A stretch of 15,611 nt of DNA from Brachionus koreanus (lineage: Eukaryota; Rotifera; Eurotatoria; Ploima; Brachionidae): assembly GCA_016987375.1 (NCBI GenBank), contig PJRA01000555.1, forward strand, positions 658,312 through 673,922, read 5' to 3'. The translations under genes were made by a program, and so were the position numbers. The notes beneath the pieces were generated by a model, which was not told where the DNA came from, did no database searches, and saw only the letters and a list, made by a program, of their open reading frames with translations. Numbering within the stretch: the first letter of the stretch is position 1; every line of letters starts with the position of its first letter. Below, piece after piece: positions 6,704-14,894 of this stretch.

Positions 6704-9700
6704 TCAAAACAAAACGGGTAGCTTGGCTGTCTTATTGATAACATAGTTGGTGAATTGCTTCAAAAATTTTGGATACTCTCGTTTGTAAACTGTTCTCAGT
6801 ACATTTGCAGGTGCCCATCCACCAGGATTTACTTTAAAACACAAAAAAAGATAAAATTAATTTCAGTTTTTTCACTCGGCTCCAAGCTAGATCAGCTCGG
6901 AAACTAGTTTAATCGAAAAGCAGCTAGCCAGTGATTGAAAAGGCGCATAAAATGTTAATGGTCTTACTAAGAGCGACATAGGTTATTTTGCAAGTAATGT
7001 CACTTCGTTTGGCTACAGACTTCGACTCACAGTCAATACTTGTTTCACAAATCAACGCTACGTTCAAAGTAGCCCTGACTTTGTCGCTCTAAAAGGTCAA
7101 TTAATCAAAAGTAAAGCTAATGTTTGTGCCAGTCTGAAGCTTTTTAGAGAACACTAAGTGAATAAGGAAAAAAATTGTTTTACCCTGAGCCACATAGGTT
7201 ATCTTGCATATAATATTTTTTCGTGGGATGCTTGACTCGTCACTAAACTTGTCCTTGTCAATCACAACAGTTGAGCATATCATGGCCACATTTGCCCATG
7301 CCCTTATCATCGGCTCTTTAACCTAAAAATTTTTTGTTTAGTTCTTTAGTCTTTTAAACTTACGCTTTAGACTGACAAAATAAAAAAAAAAAAAAAGAAG
7401 ATTTATTTCAGGTCTGATGGTAAAAGACTTACTGGTGCAAGTTCATGTGTTGTCGAATAGTTGACCACAATCCAGTCGTTCAAATCATCTTTGGGCACTG
7501 ATCTTATGTGCGACCAAAAGCAGGTGTCGCGCTGCGCCGCCGGCCACACTCTCTTATGCACTTGGTTGAATATGAGTGTGTCGTCGGATAAAGCCTCGAT
7601 CATCCTCGAGCTGTCCAATGTTCCCTCCCATTCCATGCGCACCGATGGGTCCCAAAAGTATTTACACACCTCGTGCCCTGTTACTCCCTACAAGCACAAA
7701 AAATTTCAATTAATTTTTTTTCTCATCTAACGGTCATGTTATTCAATGGCCAATTAGAAAACAAAGACGTTTTATCTTCGTTCAGCTGAGATTAAATAAA
7801 AATCATTGTTTCCTAAATGTATGTATCAAAAATCAAAATTTTTTGGTCCTATCAAATTAGCCTAATTATCGACTGTTAAAAATTGATATAAATGAAATTT
7901 AATGTATGCAGATAATCTACTCATAATGACTGACTCAATCAAAAAAATGGAAGAAGTCCTAATGAAGTGTGAAAATTTTGGACTTCGATCAGAAATCAAG
8001 TTTAATCCAACAAAAACACAAATAATGAGAATCAATGGATCAAATAAAGAAAACAAACATCTAGTCTTATCTGGCGAAAAAATTGAATGGGTAGACAAGA
8101 TTAAATATCTAGGAGTATGGGTAGATGGTAAAAGCTAGAGTAAAGAACACCTAAGAGAACGAAGACTTAACACATGGAGAGCATTCTTCTTACTTAAAAA
8201 AAATCTTGATATCAATAGCAAACACCTAAACCCCCAATTAAAAGCTTACCTACTCAAAACCTTTATAAGGCCAATAATGTTTTATGGTTTGGAAAACTGC
8301 AATATTAGCAAAACCGAAAGAAAAAATATTCAAACAATCGAAGGCTTAATGGTTAAACAGATACTCCAGTTAGGAAAAAGATCGAGGACGACAAACCTTT
8401 TATATGCGCTTAACTTAGAACCGACTGAATCAAAAATAAGGAAAACCAAACTGGGCTTTACAAAAAGACTACTTGAAAATTAATTCACGACCAAAATCCT
8501 TAAAAATAATGAGGAAAAGCTTAATCGACCCAATAGATTCATTAAAGAACTGTGAAATATAAATAGATAAATTAAATAGAGATACAGGATACATATGTTT
8601 AAATGTCTAATGGCTCAGGAAAAAAGGAGGAAATAGTAAGGTAGCAATTACACAGTGGAGAAGGATATTCGATTTACCGTGATTCCGTTTATTCGAAACC
8701 TTCCTTATATTCTTATAAAAATAGGTATATACTATTTACTATTTAATTAATTGGCAAAAGCTTATTGATTTTGTAGGCCAATTAGACATTTAGTTCAACT
8801 CACAACCGCAAGCCTTAAAGCAATCCAGTGATTGGATTATGAGCGGTGCACATTTGATTAAGCAAGTCAGCCCATACCATCACAAAACTATATAATCAGT
8901 CAGTCAAGGCTCAGTAATCAGTCCTCTTTTATTTAGTATATATGTTAATGATATCCCCAAAAGAAACAAAATAAATAATGAATACTCTCTGCTTTTGGCA
9001 GATGATCTAGTTACATTCTTCATTTATAACAAAAAGGGGAACCTTGAAAATAAGATAAATGAATACACCAACGAACTAGAACAATGGCTTATTAAATGGA
9101 AAATGAAGATATCAGTTGAATAGTCGTGTTCTTTTATCTTTTCTAGGCACAAAAAAGAGAGTGGAAATCTAAACATAAAAATTTATGGAAACAGAATAGT
9201 GAGTCAAAAAGAAATCAAGTTTCTTGGCATTAAATTTGATTCAAAGTTAAACTTTAACAAACTGGTAGACGAAATTAAAGAACGCTTTTTTTTGCATTTT
9301 TTTTTAGCTGATATACTTTATTTTATCTTATTCTATTAACTCTATTTTTATATTTTTTCTTTTTTAACTTAACTCTTAAGGAGCTCTAGCTCGGTACAGA
9401 AAACAAATAAATAAGTATATTAATGTATGGATGACAGAGTCGATAAAAAATGGAAAAGGTACTAAAAATATGTGTCATTTGGAATGCGAACTGGAATAAA
9501 AGAATTGCAATAAAAAATTGCCAGGCTTGAACTCTGTGGAGAGCAAGTAGAATGTGTAAAAAAATCATTGGTGATAGAGTGTGGAATCCGATTATGAAAA
9601 AGAATATAAATGCGTTAAATAAGGTCAAAGAGAGTCAAAGAGATTAGAATAAATGAACATGATCAGAAATCTAGTGAAAAATCAGAAAAGATGGATCCTG

Positions 9701-12417
9701 TAGCGGCTTTAAGAGGGAATAGAATCAGAGTTCAAAAAGAAAGCCTCCTTGCTCAAATTTATTTGGCTGCTGCGATTAGTGCCAGACATGCCTTTTTCTC
9801 AATCAGGGTAGTACCGCATTGGTTGTCAATGAAAAAGACTGACAGAGCTCCAGACGGCCAAATAGTATCAGAAATGATGGCCTCAGAAACTTTACATGTT
9901 AGGCATCGTCCCAAGAACTATAATAATTACTAGTGCTAGTGTTTAAATTAAATTTAATAATGGTTTAATTTATATAAATAGGCAAAAAAAAAGAATAATT
10001 TGTTAAAATGAAAAGTAAAAAAAAATGATCTCAATTTCATCGTATTTCTAAAAATTTAATAAATAAATAATTAATGAAACTTTAGGAACTCTCAAAAATT
10101 TTTTTTATACTCCCTCCTATTTACTGATGATCTAGTTACTTTTTTCATTTATGCAAAAATGATAATCTAAAAAGTAAGATGAATAGATACTAAGGTGAAT
10201 TAAGTATATAAGTAGCTTTGCATGCGGAAAATGAAGATATTAGCCTTGCTGAATAAATTTTTCAAGGAAAAATAAAGAAAAAACAGAAAAAGAAAAATCA
10301 CTGGACTAGTTAACTAACTAAACCCTGAGCGTTTAAGATAGAATGGAGCATAAATAGCTGCTCCTAAACGTCTAACGAAGAGATCGGATAGACGGGCCCA
10401 AGGATACTAATGTAAACATTACAGATGTAATTCAAATTCAGTTGTCCGTTATATTCAAATTATTTCATTAGCCTTTATACCCATTGATCCTTAGACTAGT
10501 GGAAGAATATAAAGCAGAAAGAATTTAGATAAGTGATAATGTCTTCTGGTCTCAAATGAAGCAAGGGTCTTTAATTCAATTATTTCACTAATAGAAAACA
10601 AATAGTTAACTCAAATTTGATGTACCACAAGGTTCAGTTAGCTTCTTTTTTGTTAGCTAGTCAGCTAGTAAGCTAGGTTTGCCTCATCTTTCAAGAAAAT
10701 TTAAATGTTTGCCGATGACACAACAATTAGTCATTCATTCAGATAAAGATTTTGAACGTGTTTAAATAAATTTTTTGAATTTCATTAAAAATCTCATTAA
10801 TTGATGTTCTTATATGACAAGATTTAATTTGCATAATTTGGAAATGAAGCTGAAAAAAAAAATAAAAATAAAATTTAATTTAAATATTTCAATTTTGACC
10901 ATTTTAAAATAAGAATAAAAAAAATTTTTTTTTTTTTGGAGAGATATACAAGCAAACCAAAACTTCTAATAGTATTATCATTTTAATTTTATCTATTTCT
11001 TTTTTGTTTTTATCTAAAGTAGCCTTAGCTATATACAGATAAACGAATTTAAAAAAAAACATACCTTAACAGAGTGAACAGCTTTTAATGGGTCAAGGAC
11101 AATTCCATTTTCCTCTAGTTCACGTCTGTAGACCCTCATTTCGCCATCAGACGCAAGCAATTCCCACACATTCGAGTTCAAATCATCGACTAGATCAAAT
11201 TTCAAATGCTCTTGAACAATTTTCTCTATTTCGTCGCTGAGACGGTGACTGGGCACCGGCTTTAGCTCGGGCAATTTGGTCAAGCTCTCGAACGCTTTAA
11301 CGCGTCTTTCCTCTTCTTTTTCAAGCGTGTCCAATGTGCTGTCAATTGCATCGAAAAATTCATCTTCTTTCATGTTACTGTGCGGTCCTTCCTCAAAGTC
11401 CGGACCAGCAATTATAATCTGTTGTCGTTTACCGCCTTTTGACATCTCTTTAACTTGCTCTTCCAATTTTTTGCGTTTTTCAATTTCCTTGAAAAAAATT
11501 AAAAAATTTTTTTTTTTTTTTAAATTTTTTAAATAAAAATTTTTGCCAACCCTGTCTAATTTTTTTTTCAAAAATTCCTCTCTCTGCTGCATTAGCTCAA
11601 TGCAATGGGACAAATTGTGCAAAATGCCGGCAGTGGTTGCTTTGAACGTGTATGCCTCTCCCTTGAAGTCGACGGCCATAGCAGCATGGTCCTGTATGCG
11701 AGCTCGGCTGAGCTCTTTGACGGGCGGGGGACCGTGGACACCGTGGCCAACGTCCTCTTCGTCGTCGCTCTCGGCCAGCTTTTTCTCGAGCTCGTTGTGA
11801 TAGGGCTCGAAGCCATTGGTGGTCGAATTGGCACATGCGTCAAAATATGTCTGCAATGTTTCGACTTGACGGCACAGTATTTCCTTGAAAGTGTCCATTT
11901 CGTCTAGTTTTTCCTTGAGGCCGAGAGCGCGCTTGTGCGATCCGTTCGATTGAACGCTCAGACTCGAGTTTAGACTGAGCAACGAGCCGTGCCGGCGCAG
12001 ACTGGTCTGGCTGCCGTAGCCGGACTCGGCCCGATGCTCCTCGAGTATTTCCAGCCAGCGCTGACGCTCCTCGGTCGAGCTAGCCCTCAAGTACCAGCAG
12101 CAGTCGTTGACGCGTATGTCAAATCGGCAGTCGTCCAGCTCGTGCGGCACTATGACCGACTGTTTTAGCGCGATGGCTCCGCGACACCCGTACTGTGTCT
12201 CTGTCTGGCTCTTGTAGTAGCTGAGCACCCCGTCTTTCAGCACTATGTAACGCTCTTGCCATCCGTGGATGTAGTTGGTCCATTTGTGTAAGTTGCTGGC
12301 CAGGTCGCTGCAACGCTGCTGCTGGTGTTGGTTCGGCTGCTGATGCTCGTCTTCGTTGTTGCTTGAATGGGCTTCATCCTCGTCCGATATATTCACAACC
12401 GGCGCCTCATTAGTCAT
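6704..12417 (-). CDS. CERT1: Ceramide transfer protein (CERT / StAR-related lipid transfer 11)
   Basis: Exons: 12417-11551, 11487-11065, 7687-7433, 7322-7184 (4a) and 6831-6704; 603 residues, or 597 with alternative exon 4b (6968-7088); human is 598. It carries ceramide from ER to trans-Golgi for sphingomyelin synthesis. Order: acidic, Gln/His-rich N-terminus (1-40); PH domain about 42-130 for Golgi PI4P ([35 protein letters not shown]); serine-repeat motif about 139-157 ([16 protein letters not shown]), the phosphorylation switch; conserved middle ([23 protein letters not shown]) and coiled coil; FFAT motif EFFDAID at 332-338 for VAP binding; START domain from about 380 to the end. Residues equivalent to human R442, E446, Q467, N504, Y553, W473 and W562 are present. 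The C-terminus is KTAKLPVLF. All joins match the human register (DR|EIEK, HSVK|GVTGHE, AP|VKEP, AQ|VNPGGW). The ATG at 12417 is chosen because the frame further upstream has no other ATG. Confidence 0.96.
6832..6967 (-). other. Intron between CERT exons 4b and 5, with a GC-richer block
   Basis: Most introns here are nearly pure A/T. This one carries a mixed-composition block (about 6875-6945) with several AGCT/CTAG-containing short repeats, such as AAGCTAGATCAGCTCGG and AGCAGCTAGCC. It could form local RNA structure or hold splice-regulatory elements for the choice between 4a and 4b. It is not an exon: no frame gives CERT-like residues. Confidence 0.35.
6968..7088 (-). CDS. CERT1: CERT alternative START-domain exon 4b (tandem homologue of exon 4a)
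   Basis: This 121-base segment lies inside what would be the 6832-7183 intron. On the minus strand it is flanked by a good acceptor (ACCTTTTAG, AG at 7090-7089) and donor (GTAAGA from 6967). It reads [19 protein letters not shown], then [14 protein letters not shown]. Exon 4a (7184-7322, 139 bases) reads [20 protein letters not shown] and [13 protein letters not shown] in the matching positions. Both start in phase 0 and end one base into a codon, so either fits between exon 3 (...HELAP) and exon 5 (TA AAT CCT...), giving QVNPGGW or LINPGGW. Using both or neither breaks the frame. The segment corresponds to the central part of the human START domain, ending at the pocket Tyr553, which both versions keep. 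4b is two residues shorter before VRA and four shorter in the loop; its loop is closer in length to the human one. Confidence 0.88.
7861..8651 (+). pseudogene. Broken LINE reverse transcriptase, RT palm to C-terminus with 3' tail
   Basis: From 7902 the + strand is one frame for about 200 codons with a single internal TAG (8136-8138), then a TAA at 8481-8483. It starts at the RT catalytic box, here YADN instead of YADD (7905-7916), so the second catalytic Asp is lost. It continues with [48 protein letters not shown] and [20 protein letters not shown]. Before the box, a frame offset by one base reads [13 protein letters not shown], indicating a 1-base deletion just before LMYAD. After the stop the frame goes on with [19 protein letters not shown]. 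The 3' part (8596-8651) matches the tail at 3450-3525. The fragment is 5'-truncated and sits antisense in the large CERT intron. It looks RTE/L2-like, but the clade is not certain. Confidence 0.88.
8896..9288 (+). pseudogene. LINE reverse transcriptase fragment with a single nonsense codon (Jockey-like)
   Basis: The frame 8896-9288 reads [20 protein letters not shown] (the PQGSxxSPxLFxxYxND box of non-LTR RTs), then [15 protein letters not shown] with the catalytic LADD at 8995-9006, then [19 protein letters not shown] at 9121-9123 interrupts it, after which the same frame continues [11 protein letters not shown] and [20 protein letters not shown]. It stops making sense at about 9288 in a T-rich run. 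Both ends are missing (no endonuclease domain, no C-terminal region). With one stop in about 130 codons and no shift, it is among the better preserved RT pieces here. A diverged second copy of its palm segment lies at 10108-10270. Confidence 0.87.
9450..9640 (+). pseudogene. Possible LINE reverse transcriptase thumb fragment
   Basis: One + frame reads [16 protein letters not shown], a stop, [36 protein letters not shown] and a stop. It resembles the LNW..HI....KA...LW..RR..GK.WGL.P....W.Y segment of I/Jockey-type reverse transcriptases, but the match is loose and I could not extend it. The opposite strand (9628-9386) is open only because of this composition. Confidence 0.4.
9619..9933 (+). 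CDS. Unidentified open reading frame in the large CERT intron
   Basis: The frame is open from 9619 to a TAG at 9931-9933 (104 codons); the first ATG is at 9691, giving 80 residues. From there it reads [60 protein letters not shown] and a basic end ([12 protein letters not shown]). Codon composition and GC are clearly higher than in the surroundings, as in real or recently real coding sequence. I do not recognise the family. There is no signal peptide, no obvious membrane segment and no zinc-binding pattern. It follows a possible LINE fragment on the same strand, so it may be part of a mobile element; a nested gene or a captured exon are alternatives. No splice signals that would join it to CERT are possible, since it lies on the other strand. 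Confidence 0.4.
   Translation: MRSKRVKEIRINEHDQKSSEKSEKMDPVAALRGNRIRVQKESLLAQIYLAAAISARHAFFSIRVVPHWLSMKKTDRAPDGQIVSEMMASETLHVRHRPKNYNNY
10108..10270 (+). pseudogene. LINE reverse transcriptase fragment, diverged copy of 8981-9150
   Basis: [17 protein letters not shown] at 10108 parallels [17 protein letters not shown] in the copy at 8981. The catalytic box is changed to FTDD (10120-10131). Downstream DNA stays alignable: AGTAAGATGAATAGATAC against AATAAGATAAATGAATAC, and GGAAAATGAAGATATTAGC against GGAAAATGAAGATATCAGT. It carries several frameshifts and stops, and is clearly older or more decayed than its relative. Confidence 0.7.
10271..10569 (+). other. Intron stretch between LINE remnants, content unclear
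   Basis: Mixed composition with short open stretches (for example [18 protein letters not shown] in one + frame around 10420-10470). It may be LINE-derived, but I can assign no motif. Confidence 0.25.
10570..10850 (+). pseudogene. Broken LINE reverse transcriptase with VPQGSV and FADD boxes
   Basis: In shifting + frames the region reads [12 protein letters not shown] (10575-10615), then KFDVPQGSV (10616-10639), then [12 protein letters not shown] (10705-10740) and NKFFEFH. The order S/NYxxNRKQxV - GVPQGSV - LFADDTTIS is the palm core of CR1/Jockey-type non-LTR reverse transcriptases. The stretch between PQGS and FADD is shorter than normal and full of stops, so it is an old, internally deleted copy. 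The variant FADDTTIS differs from the other RT boxes in the window, so this is a separate family. Confidence 0.72.
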
Positions 12418-14246
12418 ATTATTTCTATTCAAATTAAAAACAAATTTAATTAAAAAAAAATAAATTTTTTTTTTCTTTCGTGACTTAATGTAGGTTCGTG
12501 TGAGTGCTTTCTATTATGAAGTTTAAAAAAAAATAAATAAAATTTTATTTTAATTTTTTATTATAATTTTATTTAAGCTAAAAAAAAAATAAATAATTTT
12601 TTAAATCAAAAAAAAAAAGATAAAGAGATAGATAGACCTGATATTGAGACAAAATTTATGTCGTGTCCGTATGTCCACGTGACATTGCAATCAAGCCGAC
12701 CTGGGCTCTTTTTTTTTATATTTCATTCAGAAAAAGAGCGAATCGCTTTAAAATAAAAAATTGAAATTGGAAAAATTAAACATAAAAAAATGACTCAATT
12801 GAAACATAAAATGACAATGACGCATTCTAGTTTTTATTTGTACATTGATTGAAAATAATTATTTTTTCTAATAATTGAATTTCCTTTAAATTCCTTGCTA
12901 TTTCATAATTATTTTGAAAAACGAAAAAAAAATTATTGAATTTTAAAACATAAATATTTGCTTGCTGGCAAATTTTTTCTCAATTTTTCAGTCTAATACA
13001 GAAAAATAGACAGATTAAGGTTATTTAAATTAAGTAAGAAAAAACAACTAAAAAATAAATTTTATTATTATAAAGCTAAAATTTTTGAATTCTTATAATC
13101 GATGACTTAATAAGAATTTTTAACCGGAGAGTCACAAATTTTGTCTTTAATTGAAACTTTTTTTTTTAAAGTATGTTTATTTTTAATAATCCATTCATGA
13201 TAAAATAAAACCTAACTTGAACAGGTTTCAAAAAATGCCTCATTTTTTTCGAACTGTCACTTTAAAAAGTAATTATAATAATTTATTTCAAATGTTATCC
13301 AACTAAATTATTCTATCAATAACTAATTATAATAATTTATTTTTTTATTATTTCATTAAAGCAAAAAAAAAAACATATGTTTAAAAAAATACCTTTTTTT
13401 TCATTAATTTTTTTTTAAATTTACAATCAATCTAAAAGCATTTGTAATTTTTGTTAAATAAAATAAAAATCACTCAAGAAATTTTGCTTGACTTAGTTGT
13501 ATTTTAAATAAAAGAACCCGCACAATCAAACATACTAGTCCAGTGTACTTGACACAGAATATAAGACACAGATGTTGTTTATAATATTTTTACTTTGGCA
13601 CAAATTAAACACAACTAAATTTTATCAAGCAAGGTCTTTCTAATCTTAAATAAAAACAATTATTGTATGATCGTATGATTTTGGTAACTAAGCAAAAATA
13701 AATTATTCAACAATAAAATATACAAGTCTAATTGATTAGAGTGTTGAATCACAATTATAATCAAACCCTTGTTTACAAGATGCACAAATTCTAATTCAAC
13801 CAAACCTATTTTAAAAGGCCTTTTTGGTGTCTTTCTCTCAAAATCTCGCACTCATAAAAATAAAATAATTACATTTTTTCAAGTAACGAATATTTACTTT
13901 AGCTTTGAATATATTGACAAATGTTACTTATTTTTATTATTTTTTTTTTAAATTTATTTATTGTAACAGTTAAAATAAAATGAATATTGAAATTTAAGAA
14001 ATAAAAAAAAATCCCTTAATTGTCTCTAAAATCTAGTGGGAGACGTTATTTAGTTTGAACATACATTTGAATCAAAATATTTTTTGTTCATTTCATTACA
14101 AAACAAAAAAAAAAAAACATAATGCTCATATGGCAATTTTTGAATGCGATTGAAATTTAGCAAAAAATTCATCTAGTCATGATTCTCATGTGAAAATAAG
14201 AAATTATTTATTCATTTTCTAAATGCTTGAATGATTCAGTAAATAC
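12418..14246. other. CERT upstream region, AT-rich, no gene supported
   Basis: A possible acceptor (AATTTGAATAG, AG at 12426-12425) lies 7 bases before the CERT ATG, so a 5' UTR intron or trans-splice site is possible. About 12640-12760 is GC-richer and could hold a noncoding first exon or promoter. From 12760 to 14246 A/T runs dominate. An open stretch at 13851-13660 (-) has no recognisable motif. Confidence 0.4.
12674..12683 (-). promoter_or_regulatory. Candidate CLEAR-like E-box (CACGTG) upstream of CERT
   Basis: A perfect palindromic CACGTG (12676-12681) reads TGTCACGTGGAC on the CERT strand, 8 of 10 positions of the GTCACGTGAC element bound by MITF/TFE-type bHLH factors. It lies about 260 bases upstream of the CERT ATG, in a GC-richer patch. 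A single E-box is weak evidence of regulation. Confidence 0.25.
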
Positions 14247-14303
14247 CTGGAGAACGAAGTTCTATTAATCTAAGCTCATTTTTCTTCATCTGATCTCGTA
14301 AGC
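14247..14303 (-). CDS. Isolated exon-like 57-mer, gene unknown
   Basis: On the minus strand this 57-base segment sits between AATCTTTAG (acceptor) and GTATTTAC (donor). Two of its three frames have stops. The third reads LRDQMKKNELRLIELRSP, a highly charged, coiled-coil-like peptide, with one codon split at each end (2 bases at the start, 1 at the end). Its length is a multiple of three, so it could be included or skipped without changing frame. GC is far above the surroundings. I do not recognise the protein and see no neighbouring exons; they may be to the right of the window or too short to see. Confidence 0.4.
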
Positions 14304-14560
14304 CTAAAGATTAAAGTGAGACATGATTTTGTGCATAAACACTTTCCTTTCTTTTTGTTTAAGTCATACTTGAATAAATTTCAAATGAATCAAAATTGAA
14401 TTTTTTTTTCTAACGCGTGGTTAAAAATCAAAACCTAAATGAATTTAAAATTTTATTTGAAACAATAAAAAATCAATTAATTTGTATTCCATTCTCATTT
14501 TTATTTGAAAAAAAACATAATAATAAATATAAATTATTGCTAAGCTTACACTTGAAATAA

Positions 14561-14795
14561 AATTTAGTAGCATTGATCAAAAGAATGCTTCAGCTGACAA
14601 AAAATCAACAACATATAGATTAATGGCGACCTTAAATATCGAAACAACAGACAAAATGCTCCTAAAAATTAAACAAAAACAATTTTACAAGAACATTAAT
14701 CAATGAATTAATCGAAGAGTCAGAGAAAGATGGAATGTTTTATATATTTCAACTAAATCAAAAAGACCAAAGGTCAAACCCAATAGGAAGATGAT
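14561..14795 (+). pseudogene. Broken LINE fragment, C-terminal region, relative of 7861-8651
   Basis: Three successive + frames give NLVALIKRMLQLTKNQ, then KSTTYRLMATLNIETTDKML and LKIKQKQFYK, then LINELIEESEKDGMFYIFQL. They align in order with the C-terminal part of the element at 7861-8651 ([46 protein letters not shown]). Two frameshifts are needed, so the copy is dead. Both ends are missing. Confidence 0.65.
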
Positions 14796-14894
14796 TGAGC
14801 TCATTTATTTGTACGAAATAAAATATTCAATTAAAATAATTAAAATATTAAGCTCTTGAAATTTATATCAAAGCTACAAAAATATTACAAAATT

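Larger units (their letters stand above)
7688..11064 (-). other. Large CERT intron (3377 bp) filled with LINE remnants
   Basis: The donor GTATGT follows HSVK (exon 2 ends at 11065) and the acceptor CTTGTAG precedes GVTGHE (exon 3 starts at 7687). The joined [12 protein letters not shown] matches human [11 protein letters not shown] without a missing residue, so the border assignment is firm. The other CERT and PNP introns are 53-136 bp, so the size of this one is explained by retroelement insertions (7861-8651, 8896-9288, 9450-9640, 10108-10270, 10570-10850). Confidence 0.85.

Noticed and set aside
6832..7183. Treating 6832-7183 as a plain intron of CERT
   Set aside because: It contains exon 4b with matching phases and START-domain homology; it is an intron only in the 4a isoform.
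7461..7730. Plus-strand 89-codon frame
   Set aside because: Antisense shadow of CERT exon 3.
9386..9628. Hydrophobic 80-codon minus-strand frame resembling a membrane protein
   Set aside because: It is the antisense of a probable LINE fragment on the + strand; its F/I/L richness comes from A-rich DNA read backwards.
11592..11907. Several open frames on both strands over the CERT first exon
   Set aside because: Shadows of a GC-rich coding exon; only the CERT frame has domain homology.
11029..12432. One uninterrupted 467-residue minus-strand frame
   Set aside because: It reads through a 63-bp intron (11488-11550) and past the exon 2 donor (11064); its apparent start at 12432 is a TTG. The CERT model with ATG at 12417 and spliced exons fits the family.
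13660..13951. Overlapping open frames on both strands around 13660-13951
   Set aside because: No ATG with context, no recognisable motif, and hydrophobic/AT-driven composition beyond the first 30 residues; not enough to call a gene.
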